Assembly: GCF_902753875.1 (NCBI RefSeq)
Contig: NZ_CADDTS010000023.1
Coordinates: 1-64,000, forward strand
Source of the DNA: Acinetobacter bouvetii
GTDB lineage: Bacteria > Pseudomonadota > Gammaproteobacteria > Pseudomonadales > Moraxellaceae
DNA: 64,000 nt
Direction: 5' to 3'
Position 1 is the first letter of the stretch, and every line of letters begins with the position of its first letter. The notes below the pieces were generated by a model, which did not search any database, had not been told where the DNA came from, and worked only from the letters and a program-made list of their open reading frames with translations. Both the position numbers and the translations under genes were made by a program. Shown piece by piece: positions 43,265 through 53,300 of the stretch.

Positions 43265-43729
43265 ATGACAAAAAAATACAGTAAGTTTTTACCTTCTGGG
43301 GAAGATTTTAAATTAGAAGATTTTCCATACTACTGGATTACGCAGGTACATGCTCAACAAGTACAGAATGTAGATCATGCCCTAAAAAAATATGGTTTAG
43401 ATAATTCTCGCCGCCGTATTCTTGTTGCATTGCAGTCAAAACCGCATGCAAGTGTATCCGATCTTTCAGATATGGTCGTATCCAAAATGTCGACTACAAC
43501 TAAAATTGTATATCGATTAAAGGATGAAGGCTTGGTGGATACTTACTCTTGTGAAGATGATGCTCGAATTACCCGTGTAGTCCTCACAGAAAAAGGGAAA
43601 CAAATGACACAGAAGATTAATGATCTCACGAATGTGGTTTTAGAGCAGTCTTTTGAAGGTCTAACACCATTACAAATTGAAAAAATGATGGAAAGCCTTA
43701 AACATATTTTCAAAAATTTATCGCATTAA
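43265..43729 (+). CDS. MarR-family regulator, tandem copy 2
   Basis: A 154-residue paralogue of copy 1, with 132 of 154 residues identical by eye and no gap. The DNA-binding helix and wing are almost unchanged; most differences lie outside them. The ribosome site GGGGAG precedes the ATG by about nine bases. The 115-base spacer between the copies has its own AT-rich promoter-like sequence, so it may be separately transcribed. Nearly identical recognition helices mean both probably bind the same operator. Confidence 0.9.
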   Translation: MTKKYSKFLPSGEDFKLEDFPYYWITQVHAQQVQNVDHALKKYGLDNSRRRILVALQSKPHASVSDLSDMVVSKMSTTTKIVYRLKDEGLVDTYSCEDDARITRVVLTEKGKQMTQKINDLTNVVLEQSFEGLTPLQIEKMMESLKHIFKNLSH

Positions 43730-43735
43730 TTTTGC

Positions 43736-44395
43736 TTAATCAAAAAAATTCAGCTGGGGACTGGTTTTTCTGATTATCGCTTTAGGAACATGTGAGCATT
43801 CAAACTCAGCCTCCGGAAATCCTTCTACAAAAGAATGAATATCCGGAGAGTTCCAGCCAAGCCATTCATCTAAACGCTCGTGTGGAATTACAATCACTGA
43901 GCGTTTAACACTTCCAGGTTCATGAAACTCCTTCATCATAGGGTGATCTATCGCATCCATCGTAATCATGGTTGCTGAACGAACAATTTCATCTCCTAAC
44001 CGCGCGATCTCATATAACGCTGCGATATAAATCGCATTACCATCTTTACGCCTTACTCCCCAGCGCTGGGGTTTAGAATCAAAATATTTTGACTCATAAA
44101 ATTCATTGACGGGTATTACTCCAAACTTACACTTCATTATTGCTTCGCTAAAGCTTGGTTTTTGCAGGAGTGTTTCATTTCGGGCATTGTAGGTCTTAAG
44201 AGCAATATTTTTATCTTCTGCCCATTTTGGAATTAAACCAAAATGTACCTTACGCCATTCCAAACCCTGATCTGATTTAAACAGCAAGGGCAACTCATAG
44301 TTCGGATAGACTTCATCTGGATATTCAAATGGAATATCAGGAAGATTTAAATCCCGTATCTGATCTAGAGTAAGTGGTTTGAAGTTAGCACACAT
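43736..44395 (-). CDS. SRAP (HMCES/YedK) abasic-site-processing protein
   Basis: A 219-residue member of the SOS-response-associated peptidase family. With the start at 44395, Cys2 directly follows the initiator Met (Met-Cys-Ala-Asn-Phe), as needed because this cysteine forms a thiazolidine link with abasic sites in single-stranded DNA. The frame is open eight codons further up, which would bury the cysteine. Asn-Glu-Phe-Tyr-Glu in the middle fits the conserved Asn and Glu of the active site. It shields abasic sites during replication and can later release itself. It is convergent with the MarR gene, six bases apart. Confidence 0.88.
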   Translation of the reverse strand: MCANFKPLTLDQIRDLNLPDIPFEYPDEVYPNYELPLLFKSDQGLEWRKVHFGLIPKWAEDKNIALKTYNARNETLLQKPSFSEAIMKCKFGVIPVNEFYESKYFDSKPQRWGVRRKDGNAIYIAALYEIARLGDEIVRSATMITMDAIDHPMMKEFHEPGSVKRSVIVIPHERLDEWLGWNSPDIHSFVEGFPEAEFECSHVPKAIIRKTSPQLNFFD

Positions 44396-44739
44396 ACGAT
44401 AACATTTAGCAGAGAACACGGCTCATTATAACGTCGTGCCCTTGTTTTTACTTTTACCTCATCGCTGGAAACGTTAACCAATGTGTACGGCTAAATTCTT
44501 ACAAAATCCACTGTCTATTAAAGCACCGTAGCCCAGAGTTTTTTTACCACTAAATGTGCATTGGCCTGATCTCAATCTAATAGCCTTGCTATACTTCTTT
44601 GTATCTACAACCAGCGCAAATTGCAGATTTAATCTGGGCATAAATTTTATTTCAGATCAGACCTATTTTATTCAAACGATTACGTTTGATACCATCACAG
44701 AACAAATTCACTTTTGCACGTCATGTTATCTTCATGCAA
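44396..44739. other. Intergenic region upstream of the SRAP gene
   Basis: About 340 bases between the SRAP start and the terminator of the next gene. It must hold the SRAP promoter on the minus strand. I did not find a clear LexA-type site or a gene; a 69-codon frame here has no ribosome site or recognisable content. Confidence 0.35.
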
Positions 44740-44768
44740 TAAAAAAGCCCCTGCTGAGGCTTTAAAAT
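44740..44768 (-). terminator. Terminator of the hypothetical membrane protein gene at 44795
   Basis: On the minus strand AAAGCCTC / GGGGCTTT pairs over eight bases with one G-T pair and is followed by six T residues. Confidence 0.75.
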
Positions 44769-44794
44769 TTTATAAATCTGTATTTAAACAAAGG

Positions 44795-45289
44795 TTAGGT
44801 ATTAACTCGATTCAGTTTTTGCATAGCAGCATATAAGCGCCAATAAACAAAAAAACTAAAAACTGGATCAATACAGGCATCTTTATATAAATTGATTTTT
44901 TCCAGTTCTTCTGTGCTCCATCGTTCCGAAAAGCCCATCCAAACAACATCAAGCAGCACGATAACTGCAATAAAAATCACTAAAGTTTTAAGCACTATTG
45001 GCAAATACAGAGCAAAATAACGGTTGAGAAATTGCTGTCCATTTTCTCCGCCATTTATCTTAAATATAGCATTAGTCCAGCTAATCAACAGGCCTAAATT
45101 TACTAAAAAAACAGCAAAATTCAATCGTACAGGCTGCTCTGGAGTAATCACCACTAAAAAGAATGACAGCAAGATTAAAATGCTGCTTGCAATATAATAA
45201 TTTTTATATTGTGCCTGTGTGATGCGATTACTTTTTAAGTCTTCAATTAGTTGGTTTACATTCCAAAAATACATACTGTAAATACTCAA
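44795..45289 (-). CDS. Hypothetical four-span membrane protein
   Basis: A 164-residue protein with hydrophobic segments at about 33-48, 57-75, 95-120 and 138-155. The first ~30 residues are polar (Asn-Gln-Leu-Ile-Glu-Asp-Leu-Lys). No motif is recognised. It sits between its own terminator and that of glcB, so it is an independent small gene. It may be a genus-level conserved inner-membrane protein, but I have no evidence for a function. Confidence 0.65.
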   Translation of the reverse strand: MSIYSMYFWNVNQLIEDLKSNRITQAQYKNYYIASSILILLSFFLVVITPEQPVRLNFAVFLVNLGLLISWTNAIFKINGGENGQQFLNRYFALYLPIVLKTLVIFIAVIVLLDVVWMGFSERWSTEELEKINLYKDACIDPVFSFFVYWRLYAAMQKLNRVNT

Positions 45290-45311
45290 TTTTTTATATT
45301 CTTTATAAATT

Positions 45312-45339
45312 AAAAAAAGCCTCCGAAGAGGCTTTTTTT
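45312..45339 (-). terminator. Terminator of glcB
   Basis: The hairpin AAAAAGCCTC / GAGGCTTTTT with a four-base loop and a long T run, just past the glcB stop codon. Confidence 0.85.
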
Positions 45340-45350
45340 AATTTACAGGA

Positions 45351-47513
45351 TTAGTCACCTGTATAACCTTTTAATTTTAAACGTGCAGCATGTAGAAGTG
45401 GCTCTGTATAACCAGAAGGTTGTTCACCACCTTTAAATACCAAGTCATACGCAGCTTGATATGCATAGCCGTCAAAGTTTGGTGCCATTGGCGTATACAG
45501 TGGATCATTGGCATTTTGCTCGTCCACAATTTTCGCCATGCGCTTGAACACTTCTTCAACTTGCTCAGCCGTTACGATACCGTGACGTAACCAGTTCGCA
45601 ACGTGTTGTGAAGAAATACGTAAAGTTGCACGGTCTTCCATCAAACCAACGTCGTTGATATCTGGAACTTTCGAACAACCCACACCTAGATCAACCCAAC
45701 GAACCACATAACCTAAGATACCTTGTAGGTTATTTTCCAGTTCTTTGGTTTTCTCTTCAGCAGTCCAGTTTGTATCTGTTGCTAATGGCGGTGTCAACAA
45801 ATCATCTAATGATAATGGCTGAGTGTTCAATAATTCTTTTTGACGCTCAGACACGTTGCATTGATGGTAATGGATTGCGTGAATTACAGCACCAGATGGA
45901 GATGGAACCCATGCACAGCTTGCGCCAGCTTCTGGATGCTCAATTTTGGTTTTGTACATGTCAGCAAGCATATCTGGTTTTGGCCACATTCCTTTACCAA
46001 TTTGTGCCTTACCACGTAGACCCGCTTGAAGACCGATCATTACGTTACGGTTTTCGTACGCAGGGAACCAGATTTGTGACTTCACTTCGCCTTTACGAAC
46101 GAATGGACCAGCTTCCATAAATGTATGGATTTCATCACCTGTACGGTCCATGAAGCCCGTGTTGATGAAGATGGTACGATCTTTCGCTTGAGCGATACAG
46201 TTTTTCAAGTTCACAGATGTACGACGTTCTTCATCCATGATCCCGATTTTCAAAGTCTTCGCTGGTAAACCAAGGGCTTGTTCAGCACGCTCGAATAACT
46301 CAACAGCAAACGCCACTTCTTCTGGACCGTGCATTTTTGGCTTAACGATGTACATCGAACCTTTACGAGAGTTCTTGTTTTCGTTTTCGCCTTTAATGTC
46401 TGCAAATGTCAATAATGGAGTAACTAACGCATCCATAATACCTTCGTAGATTTCAGCACCATCTACAAGAATCGCAGGGTTTGTCATCAAGTGACCAACG
46501 TTACGAAGAAGCATTAACGAACGACCGTGAAGAGTCGTTTCACCACCGATTAAGTTTTTGTGAGTACGGTCTTTGTTTAAAGTACGTGTAACCGTTTTAC
46601 CATTCTTTTCGATAGACTCTGAAAGTGTACCTTTCATTAAGCCTAACCAGTTACGGTAGCCTTCAACTTTCTCTTCAGCATCTACAGCTGCAATTGAGTC
46701 TTCCAAGTCTTGAATTGTGGTTACTGCAGCTTCAAGTACAAGATCTTTTACGCCAGCAGCGTCAGTTTTGCCAATTGGGCTGGTTGCATCAATTTCGATA
46801 ACAACGTGTAAACCATTGTTCAAAAGTACGATTTCAACTGGTGCGGCTTCATCGCCATTGAAACCAACAAATTGAGCTTCTTTCGCTAAAGTCGTCGTTG
46901 AACCATCTTTGAGCGTTACAGCTAATTTTTTGCCTTCGACCGCATATTTGGTTGCATCTGCATGCGAACCGTTTGCCAGCGGGAAAGTTTCATTTAAGAA
47001 GTTTTTAGCAAATGCGATAACTTTGTCACCACGAACCGGGTTATAGCCCTTACCTTTTTCCGCGCCACCTTCTTCAGAGATGACATCGAAACCGTAAAGT
47101 GCGTCATACAATGAACCCCAACGTGCATTCGCAGCGTTTAAGCAGTAACGTGCATTACGCACAGGCACTACCAATTGCGCACCAGCCAATAATGCGATTT
47201 CTTCGTCTACATTTTCTGTGCTGATTTGGAAATCTTCTACTTCTGGTAATAAGTAGCCAATTTCAGTAAGGAAAGCTTTGTAAGCTTCGAGTTCAAATTT
47301 GTTGTTGCGGTGCCATTCATCAATTTTCGCTTGAATGTCGTCACGCTTAGCCAATAGTGCTTTGTTCTTTGGGCTAAGATCGACAACGACTTGTTCAAAG
47401 TTTTTCCAGTAAGTTTCACTGTCTAAACCCGAACCCGGTAATGCTTCATTTTCGATGAAATCGTAAAGTTCTTTAGCAATCGCTAACTTGCCTTTTTGAA
47501 TACGTGCAGTCAT
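45351..47513 (-). CDS. glcB: Malate synthase G
   Basis: A 720-residue single-chain malate synthase that joins glyoxylate and acetyl-CoA to give malate, the second step of the glyoxylate bypass. Length matches GlcB (about 723). Recognisable blocks include [15 protein letters not shown] and Ala-Trp-Val-Pro-Ser-Pro. It allows growth on acetate, fatty acids and glycolate, common carbon sources for this genus. Isocitrate lyase is not nearby. It is monocistronic and has a terminator. Confidence 0.97.
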   Translation of the reverse strand: MTARIQKGKLAIAKELYDFIENEALPGSGLDSETYWKNFEQVVVDLSPKNKALLAKRDDIQAKIDEWHRNNKFELEAYKAFLTEIGYLLPEVEDFQISTENVDEEIALLAGAQLVVPVRNARYCLNAANARWGSLYDALYGFDVISEEGGAEKGKGYNPVRGDKVIAFAKNFLNETFPLANGSHADATKYAVEGKKLAVTLKDGSTTTLAKEAQFVGFNGDEAAPVEIVLLNNGLHVVIEIDATSPIGKTDAAGVKDLVLEAAVTTIQDLEDSIAAVDAEEKVEGYRNWLGLMKGTLSESIEKNGKTVTRTLNKDRTHKNLIGGETTLHGRSLMLLRNVGHLMTNPAILVDGAEIYEGIMDALVTPLLTFADIKGENENKNSRKGSMYIVKPKMHGPEEVAFAVELFERAEQALGLPAKTLKIGIMDEERRTSVNLKNCIAQAKDRTIFINTGFMDRTGDEIHTFMEAGPFVRKGEVKSQIWFPAYENRNVMIGLQAGLRGKAQIGKGMWPKPDMLADMYKTKIEHPEAGASCAWVPSPSGAVIHAIHYHQCNVSERQKELLNTQPLSLDDLLTPPLATDTNWTAEEKTKELENNLQGILGYVVRWVDLGVGCSKVPDINDVGLMEDRATLRISSQHVANWLRHGIVTAEQVEEVFKRMAKIVDEQNANDPLYTPMAPNFDGYAYQAAYDLVFKGGEQPSGYTEPLLHAARLKLKGYTGD

Positions 47514-47843
47514 TGTCTTTCCTGATATTGCTACTTTTTATAACAAGAGATTCTAGTATACCGATTTATACCTAGCTGAATAGTACTATCACATTCCTAA
47601 ATAGTGACCATTTTTCAATAAATAAATATAGCCATCATTCAATAAAATAAAGATCAGGAATGCAACATTATTATCTGCCTGAATACCTTTTTATAGTTTA
47701 TAAAGTTTTTTAAATGTCGAAATTAGACTTAAGTGCAGAATTTTGCATTAAAACCGCGCAAAAGCCTTATTTCTTTTACTCTCGAGCAAAGATTAAGCCA
47801 CGAATATCACAAAATGTCGATAAAACAATCAAAGAATTTTTAT
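47514..47843. other. Intergenic region upstream of glcB
   Basis: About 330 AT-rich bases that must hold the glcB promoter on the minus strand. I see no gene, clear operator or repeat in it. The zapE terminator follows at 47844. Confidence 0.35.
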
Positions 47844-47868
47844 TAAAAAAGCGCCTTTCGGCGCTTGA
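47844..47868 (-). terminator. Terminator of zapE
   Basis: The hairpin AAGCGCC-TTTC-GGCGCTT followed by six T residues on the minus strand, at the zapE stop codon. Confidence 0.85.
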
Positions 47869-47871
47869 TAT

Positions 47872-49020
47872 TTAGCTCGCTTCTGAAGCTGAACCTTGTA
47901 TTTGTCGGTGTTCAGAATTCAGATAATCATCGGACTGCATTTCAAGTAAACGTGAACGCGTGCGTTCAATTTCGAAAGCCAGTTTCTCGCCCTGATAAAT
48001 CTCAATAATACTGTCTTCCGAAGTGAGCAGCAGCTTGACACCGCGATCATAAAACTCATCGACCAGGTAGATGAAACGGCGCGTGCCTTCAGACAGATAA
48101 TCTGTCATATGCGGCACATTGCTGACCAGCACGGTATTATAAATATTGGCAATCTCAATAAAATCTGCCGGGCTACGTGGCTTCAAACACAATTCTGAAT
48201 ATTCACACCACAACACATCTTCAGTATGACCAATCGTTTCTACAATACGGTTATTGATGATAATTGGCTCTTGTGACTGGGTTTGAGTTTGCGTTAAGGC
48301 AGTGAAACGCTGTGCAATCCAGAGCTGATGTTCATGTGTCAATGGGTGCTTGAACAGTTGCGCTTGCTTGAGCACACGTAAGCGGTAATCTACGCCAGCA
48401 TCCACATTCAAAATGACACAGTTCTTTTTCACCATTTCAATAGTCGGCATAAAACGGTCACGGTGAATGCCGTTTTTATATAAACCATCTGGCGCAATGT
48501 TTGACGTTGCCACCAAAGTAATGCCACGGGTGAACAACTTCTGGAACAATTCACTTAGAATCATGGCATCTGTGACATTGGAGACAAAGAATTCATCAAA
48601 ACAGATCACCACAGCCTGCTGGTAAATCTGATCTGCCACCAAATCCAGTGGATTTCGCTGTCCCGACAATTTATTCAGCTCGCGATGTACATGCTGCATA
48701 AAATGATGAAAATGCATGCGCATTTTACGACGAAACGGAATCGACTCAAAAAATTGATCCATTAACCAGGTTTTACCACGCCCTACACCGCCCCACATAT
48801 AGACACCTTGCGGTGATGTTTGACGGCGAAAACGACGAAACGCTTTTTTTGATGCTTTAAAGCGCTGAATCAATTCCTGCCAGACACGATCCAATTCATG
48901 TACAGCTTGAGCCTGTGCTTCATCCGGCATGAACTGACCAGAAGATAGTGCTTGAGCATAACGCTCCGCAGGTGACAAAGGAGTAAAGGCTGTGCTGTGC
49001 TTAGAGTTTAATTCTGACAT
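47872..49020 (-). CDS. zapE: Cell-division ATPase ZapE (AFG1 family)
   Basis: A 382-residue AAA-type ATPase. The Walker A motif is Gly-Gly-Val-Gly-Arg-Gly-Lys-Thr (residues ~77-84), and Walker B is Val-Ile-Cys-Phe-Asp-Glu-Phe-Phe-Val. The Ala-Thr-Ser-Asn sensor follows. In E. coli ZapE associates with the Z ring late in division and destabilises FtsZ polymers; mitochondrial AFG1 handles protein quality control. The gene is single, with its own terminator. The length is as usual for the family. Confidence 0.93.
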   Translation of the reverse strand: MSELNSKHSTAFTPLSPAERYAQALSSGQFMPDEAQAQAVHELDRVWQELIQRFKASKKAFRRFRRQTSPQGVYMWGGVGRGKTWLMDQFFESIPFRRKMRMHFHHFMQHVHRELNKLSGQRNPLDLVADQIYQQAVVICFDEFFVSNVTDAMILSELFQKLFTRGITLVATSNIAPDGLYKNGIHRDRFMPTIEMVKKNCVILNVDAGVDYRLRVLKQAQLFKHPLTHEHQLWIAQRFTALTQTQTQSQEPIIINNRIVETIGHTEDVLWCEYSELCLKPRSPADFIEIANIYNTVLVSNVPHMTDYLSEGTRRFIYLVDEFYDRGVKLLLTSEDSIIEIYQGEKLAFEIERTRSRLLEMQSDDYLNSEHRQIQGSASEAS

Positions 49021-49116
49021 ATCATTGAATACTATTTTAGGCTATTAAAAGTATAGCGAAGATTGAGATGGAATATATAACACTTTGGCATTAATATACT
49101 TAGGCTATTTACAAAA

Positions 49117-50124
49117 CTATTTAAAATACTGGCGTGGACTGTATCCAAACCATCTTTTAAAAGCATGATTAAAAGCTGCCGGTTCTGAATAACCAAGTAA
49201 CTCCGCAATCATTTCTATAGAGTACTCTTTATATTCAATCAACCTTAAAGCTTTGTCTTTAATCAGTTGTTCACGAATCTGTTTATAACTGCTTTGCAAT
49301 TGTTGCAATTGATGCCGCAATGTCCGTTCTGGAATCTGTAAGGCTTGGGCAGTTTCTGCCATGGTCGGCATAACACCCTGCTGTAATTCCAAGTAATCCT
49401 GTACCCGCTGTACCAATGAAGGCACCGGCTCATCTACCTTTAATCGCTGCAATTCGGCCATGCATTTATTTTCATAGATTTTGAAAGTCATTTGATCTGT
49501 CGATGGAATTTGCACACTTAACAATGCCTGATCAAACCAGAAGGCTGCACAAGAACAACCAAACTGTAAATCAGCACCATAATATTCATGATACTTCTCT
49601 AAAGATTGCTGATCTTTAGGCGCTGCAAATGGCAATTCAATATGCATGTGAGGAATAGGCAAACCCATCATCTGATAAAGATCCCGAATAAATTTATAGC
49701 TTCCAGAAATCTCACATTGTGCTTGCAGCAATCCCAGATCACTCTTTAAATCTTGAGGGAAGTAACACAAAGCCACCAGATCTTCTTGATATTTCAGACT
49801 TAAAGATCCGGTTAAATAAGTTAAGGCCTGAAAGTGAATACCCTGCTGCAAAGCGATATGCAGATTATCACTGGCGACCAACAGCATCAGCAAGGGACCG
49901 TAGCCCGCAAGTGTATAATGCTGCCCAATCAATAAACCAACTTCTGGTGCAACGCCTTCGCCTATCACTTTCAGCACATCCCGTTCCAGACCAGGATAAA
50001 TCGTTGAACTTGGATCCAAAGCTTCTGCGCGCAGCCCAATACTTAAAAGCTTATGATCAACCGGTACTCCTGCTTTACGCATACCTTGAACCAAATACAT
50101 CAAGCTGAGTACTGATCGTTTCAT
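49117..50124 (-). CDS. AraC-family regulator with AraC-type N-terminal binding domain
   Basis: A 335-residue regulator. Residues ~15-200 form the ligand-binding domain seen in OruR/ArgR-like members. Residues ~240-335 form two helix-turn-helix units, ending with the AraC signature Glu-Met-Ile-Ala-Glu-Leu-Leu-Gly-Tyr-Ser-Glu-Pro-Ala-Ala-Phe. No regulated operon is adjacent, so the target is unknown. It may act on the divergent LysO gene, separated by about 390 bases. Confidence 0.88.
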   Translation of the reverse strand: MKRSVLSLMYLVQGMRKAGVPVDHKLLSIGLRAEALDPSSTIYPGLERDVLKVIGEGVAPEVGLLIGQHYTLAGYGPLLMLLVASDNLHIALQQGIHFQALTYLTGSLSLKYQEDLVALCYFPQDLKSDLGLLQAQCEISGSYKFIRDLYQMMGLPIPHMHIELPFAAPKDQQSLEKYHEYYGADLQFGCSCAAFWFDQALLSVQIPSTDQMTFKIYENKCMAELQRLKVDEPVPSLVQRVQDYLELQQGVMPTMAETAQALQIPERTLRHQLQQLQSSYKQIREQLIKDKALRLIEYKEYSIEMIAELLGYSEPAAFNHAFKRWFGYSPRQYFK

Positions 50125-50515
50125 AACACTTTCAAAAAAAGATAACCCTTAATTTTTACTATAATTTTTTACCCTTGCAAATTGCCGAATCTATCAATTT
50201 TCTGGATATAACTTTGTGCGAACAGCTAATCTCTACCTTCCATATTTCAATAGCCAAAAATAGAGGTTAAACAGACGGAATACGTGATGGATTAAATCCA
50301 TATGCGCAGCTTACTAAGCACATAGACTGGTACACTTACCCTTTACCCCCTTATGAAAATTTACATTCCAAGCTAGTCATATCAATGTCTTTTGGTCACA
50401 GAATAGACCATTTAATATTCTGGCTAATCATCCTCTAAATTAAACTGCAGGAATTACTGCAGGCTCAAGGTTTAATCGTCATAATACACAGGTATTTATT
50501 AATCTTTATTATCCT
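50125..50515. promoter_or_regulatory. Divergent spacer between the AraC regulator and LysO genes
   Basis: About 390 bases that should carry both promoters. I noticed two CTGCAG sites 12 bases apart near 50445, but no convincing -35/-10 pair or clear operator, and no gene. Confidence 0.35.
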
Positions 50516-51424
50516 ATGCAATCCTTTTGGTTGATTTTCCAGTTACTCATTTGTTTGGTACTTGGATTTGTCTTGGCTAGACGTTTACCGCAATGGTTAG
50601 AACGCATTGCCTTTAAAATTCTGCCCTATTTTACTTATATCTTACTCATTGCAATTGCCATTGAGTTTACCCAAACATTGCATACCATTGCCCAACCTTG
50701 GCAAATTTTGAATCATGCTGCACTTTTAGCCTTTTTGACCAGCATAGGCGCATTTATCTGCTGCTATGTATTATTCAAACTTTTAGGCTACCAGCCTAGT
50801 CATGGCAAAGTCTCTATGAGCTTAGTCAGTAAGTCGCTTATTAATATCAGTTATGCTTTTATTGCTCTTGGAGTGGGTTATACACTCTCTGAATCTGTCG
50901 CAAACCTAGGCTACACCTTGCACCTGAGTACATGGCATCTATTGTTGGTGTTCATGTTCTTGATTGGTTTGGACCTTGCCTACTCACCACTAGACAGATC
51001 CTGGTTAAACTGGAAAATTTTATTGGTGCCTTTGGGTTGTATCCTTGGGTCACTAATGGGTGCATTTGTTACAGCTACACTCATTCAAGATATCAGTTTA
51101 AAAGATCTGATTATGCTATCCCAAGGTTATGGTTTTTATTCCATGACTGGGATTGTAGTGACTGAACTCAAAAATGCGCATTTAGGCAGTATTGCGCTGA
51201 TGAATGATTTGTTTAGAGAAATCCTAGCGATTGTGTTTATGTATATTATTGGCTGGCGTTACCCACGTTCTGCAATTTCTTCAGCAGGTGCAACAGCGAT
51301 GGATGTCACCCTGCCAATGGTGAAACAGGCTTGCGGTAATGACTTTATTCCGCACGCGATGGTGAGTGGTTTTATTCTTTCTGTACTTGCGCCAATTTTA
51401 GTGAGTGTATTGGCGGCCTTATAA
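50516..51424 (+). CDS. LysO-family exporter
   Basis: A 302-residue inner-membrane protein with about eight to ten membrane segments from residue 3 onward. It belongs to the LysO (DUF340, formerly YbjE) family, whose E. coli member exports lysine. Conserved stretches include Gly-Tyr-Gly-Phe-Tyr-Ser-Met and Ala-Gly-Ala-Thr-Ala-Met-Asp in the C-terminal half. Substrate here is inferred by family only. The ATG has a weak upstream ribosome site. A palindromic repeat cluster follows the stop codon. Confidence 0.88.
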   Translation: MQSFWLIFQLLICLVLGFVLARRLPQWLERIAFKILPYFTYILLIAIAIEFTQTLHTIAQPWQILNHAALLAFLTSIGAFICCYVLFKLLGYQPSHGKVSMSLVSKSLINISYAFIALGVGYTLSESVANLGYTLHLSTWHLLLVFMFLIGLDLAYSPLDRSWLNWKILLVPLGCILGSLMGAFVTATLIQDISLKDLIMLSQGYGFYSMTGIVVTELKNAHLGSIALMNDLFREILAIVFMYIIGWRYPRSAISSAGATAMDVTLPMVKQACGNDFIPHAMVSGFILSVLAPILVSVLAAL

Positions 51425-51454
51425 AAATCGCTCCTTGCGCAGCAGTGCTGCTCA

Positions 51455-51540
51455 CCCTTTAACAAAGGCAGGAAGTCCCCCTTTAAAAAGGAGGGATTTC
51501 TCCTCTCTCCCTTTGGGAGAGAGTTAGAGAGAGGGCGAAT
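51455..51540. repeat. Palindromic spacer repeat cluster B
   Basis: The spacer between the LysO gene and convergent pyrF holds the hairpins TCCCCCTTT/AAAGGAGGGA (about 51476-51496) and CTCTCTCCC/GGGAGAGAG (about 51505-51530). The block near 51474 matches the block at 21368-21393 with only a few changes. So the same kind of element occurs twice in this window, 30 kb apart. Confidence 0.65.
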
Positions 51541-51542
51541 AC

Positions 51543-52223
51543 TTACAACGTCGCCAAAATATCTTTCAAAGTCTGACGCGGATTTTCTGATTTGGTAATT
51601 GGCCGACCAATAACCAAATGTGTAGAACCATCTATCATTGCTTGTTTCGGTGTCACAATACGTTTTTGATCGTCCGCAGCAGAACCCGCTGGACGGATAC
51701 CCGGTGTCACCAAAGCAAATTTAGAGCCCAAAGTTTCACGCAGCATTTTCGCTTCTTGAGCTGAACAAACTACACCATCCAAACCACTGTCTTGAGTAAG
51801 TTTCGCAAGACGCTGCACCTGTTCAAATGGCTCAATATCCAAACCAATATCTTTTAAGTCTTCACGCCCCATTGAAGTCAATACAGTCACTGCAATCAGC
51901 TGAGTAGGATAGTTTCCAGCCTTCAGTCGCTCCACACAGGTTTCCATCATCTTGCGTCCGCCAGATGCATGAACGTTGACCATCCATACACCAAGGTCTG
52001 CTGCTGCACAAACAGCTTGAGCTGTAGTATTTGGAATATCATGGAATTTCAAGTCCAGAAAAACTTCAAACCCTTTGTCATGCAATGCCTTCACCACACT
52101 TGGGCCTTCATGAGTAAATAGCTCTTTACCAACTTTCACCCGACATAATGCAGGATCCAATTGTTCTGCAATCGTTAACGCGTCATATTGGCTTTTAGCA
52201 TCCAGTGCAACAATGATACTCAA
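51543..52223 (-). CDS. pyrF: Orotidine 5'-phosphate decarboxylase
   Basis: A 226-residue enzyme that turns OMP into UMP, the last step of pyrimidine nucleotide synthesis. The catalytic Asp-Leu-Lys-Phe-His-Asp-Ile-Pro signature is at about residues 56-63, and Pro-Gly-Ile-Arg-Pro follows in the C-terminal half. The frame opens at a GTG at 52238. I chose the TTG at 52223 because it gives the usual Met-Ser-Ile-Ile-Val-Ala-Leu-Asp start and has AAGGT seven bases upstream. It is a separate unit from lapA, with a strong terminator between. Confidence 0.94.
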   Translation of the reverse strand: MSIIVALDAKSQYDALTIAEQLDPALCRVKVGKELFTHEGPSVVKALHDKGFEVFLDLKFHDIPNTTAQAVCAAADLGVWMVNVHASGGRKMMETCVERLKAGNYPTQLIAVTVLTSMGREDLKDIGLDIEPFEQVQRLAKLTQDSGLDGVVCSAQEAKMLRETLGSKFALVTPGIRPAGSAADDQKRIVTPKQAMIDGSTHLVIGRPITKSENPRQTLKDILATL

Positions 52224-52349
52224 GAGACTTACCTTCACTCAGACAAAAAATTGAGCTTATTATAAGAGTTATTCCAAGCTTTCACAAAGCGATAAAACCA
52301 TGTTCATTCAAGTTATTATTTTAAATCTCACGTACAGAATTAACGTATA

Positions 52350-52386
52350 AAAAAACACCCTGAAGAAATTTCTTCAGGGTGTTTCA
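52350..52386 (-). terminator. Terminator of the rpsA-ihfB-lapA group
   Basis: A perfect 14-base stem, AAACACCCTGAAGA / TCTTCAGGGTGTTT, around AATT, with T runs on both sides. It lies about 70 bases past the lapA stop codon. Confidence 0.9.
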
Positions 52387-52451
52387 AAACTTTTAAACCT
52401 TTGGTTTTAAACTGATAGAGTTAAAACCTAAAATAATACCCAAATCTGACA

Positions 52452-52817
52452 CTATAAAGGATTAGACGATCTGTCTTCCGGATGGATGTCTAAAACCGTT
52501 TTTTCATGTCTGCTATGGGCTGCTGCCTCAGCTGCTGCCAGCTGTGCAGCTTGTATTTGTTCTTTGCGAAGATGTTCAATGTCTTTACGTAGTCGTTTAA
52601 TTTCCCAGTTATTTTGAAATACCCGAAAAATTTGTACCCCTAACAACAAACCTAATACCACACCTAAAGCCAAGGTCAATAATAATAACAGACCCAAACG
52701 CATTGCCGGCACCTGAGTAAACAACAGGTCAACCGTAAGTTCGGTACCATTTTGTAGTACAAGGGCTAATGAATAGCCAAAAAGTACTATTAATAATGCG
52801 ACTAAAACGTAACGCAT
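52452..52817 (-). CDS. lapA: LapA-domain inner-membrane protein
   Basis: A 121-residue protein of the LapA (DUF1049) family with two membrane segments at about residues 3-20 and 40-65, followed by a charged cytoplasmic tail with a coiled-coil look. In E. coli LapA and LapB control lipopolysaccharide synthesis through LpxC turnover. Acinetobacter LapA has been less studied. The ATG at 52817 has GGGG five bases upstream; a GTG two codons earlier is less likely. Its place after ihfB matches the common rpsA-ihfB-lapA order. Confidence 0.9.
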   Translation of the reverse strand: MRYVLVALLIVLFGYSLALVLQNGTELTVDLLFTQVPAMRLGLLLLLTLALGVVLGLLLGVQIFRVFQNNWEIKRLRKDIEHLRKEQIQAAQLAAAEAAAHSRHEKTVLDIHPEDRSSNPL

Positions 52818-52840
52818 AAACACCCCATAATTTTTTATGA

Positions 52841-53140
52841 CTATGCAGATTCGTTTACCGCATCACGTAATGCTTTACCAGGTTTAAAGTGCGGAACTGC
52901 TTTAGCAGCGACCTCAACAGATTTACCTGTCTTAGGATTACGACCCACACGTGGATCACGGTGATGCAAAGCGAAACTACCAAAACCACGAATCTCAATA
53001 CGATTATCAGATGATAACGCGGCTATCATTTGATCAATCATAATTTTAACAGCTTCTTCAACCAAAGGCTCTGCTAAGTGTGGATTTTTTAGGGAAATCC
53101 GCTCTATTAAGTCAGACTTATTCAGTGCTTCCGTAGTCAT
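52841..53140 (-). CDS. ihfB: Integration host factor beta subunit
   Basis: A 99-residue DNA-bending protein of the HU/IHF family. The [11 protein letters not shown] segment is the DNA-contacting arm with the intercalating proline. The N-terminal Lys-Ser-Asp-Leu-Ile-Glu-Arg pattern marks the beta subunit. It pairs with IhfA to bend DNA at specific sites for replication, transcription and recombination. It follows rpsA after a hairpin at 53203-53243, so expression may be partly independent. Confidence 0.95.
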   Translation of the reverse strand: MTTEALNKSDLIERISLKNPHLAEPLVEEAVKIMIDQMIAALSSDNRIEIRGFGSFALHHRDPRVGRNPKTGKSVEVAAKAVPHFKPGKALRDAVNESA

Positions 53141-53202
53141 CTGCGACCTCTTTAATTATCAAGCTACTTTGTAGATGATCCGATAATAACCTGTTTAAAT
53201 AC

Positions 53203-53243
53203 AAAACGGTAGCGTAATAAGTTAATACTACGCTACCGTTTAC
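53203..53243 (-). terminator. Terminator or attenuator between rpsA and ihfB
   Basis: A 13-base stem AAACGGTAGCGTA / TACGCTACCGTTT surrounds a 12-base loop. On the minus strand the following T-rich stretch is TTTTGTATTT. It lies 60 bases after the rpsA stop codon and 63 bases before ihfB. Confidence 0.75.
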
Positions 53244-53300
53244 AGTATTTGTGTAAAAAGTATTAGTTAATTTACATTAACAATACAGTTTAACGCCTAC

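Noticed and set aside
44396..44419. Longer start of the SRAP protein
   Set aside because: The active-site cysteine must be residue 2, which holds only for the start at 44395.
44556..44765. A 69-codon plus-strand gene
   Set aside because: There is no ribosome site, and it runs through the terminator of the gene at 44795 on the other strand.
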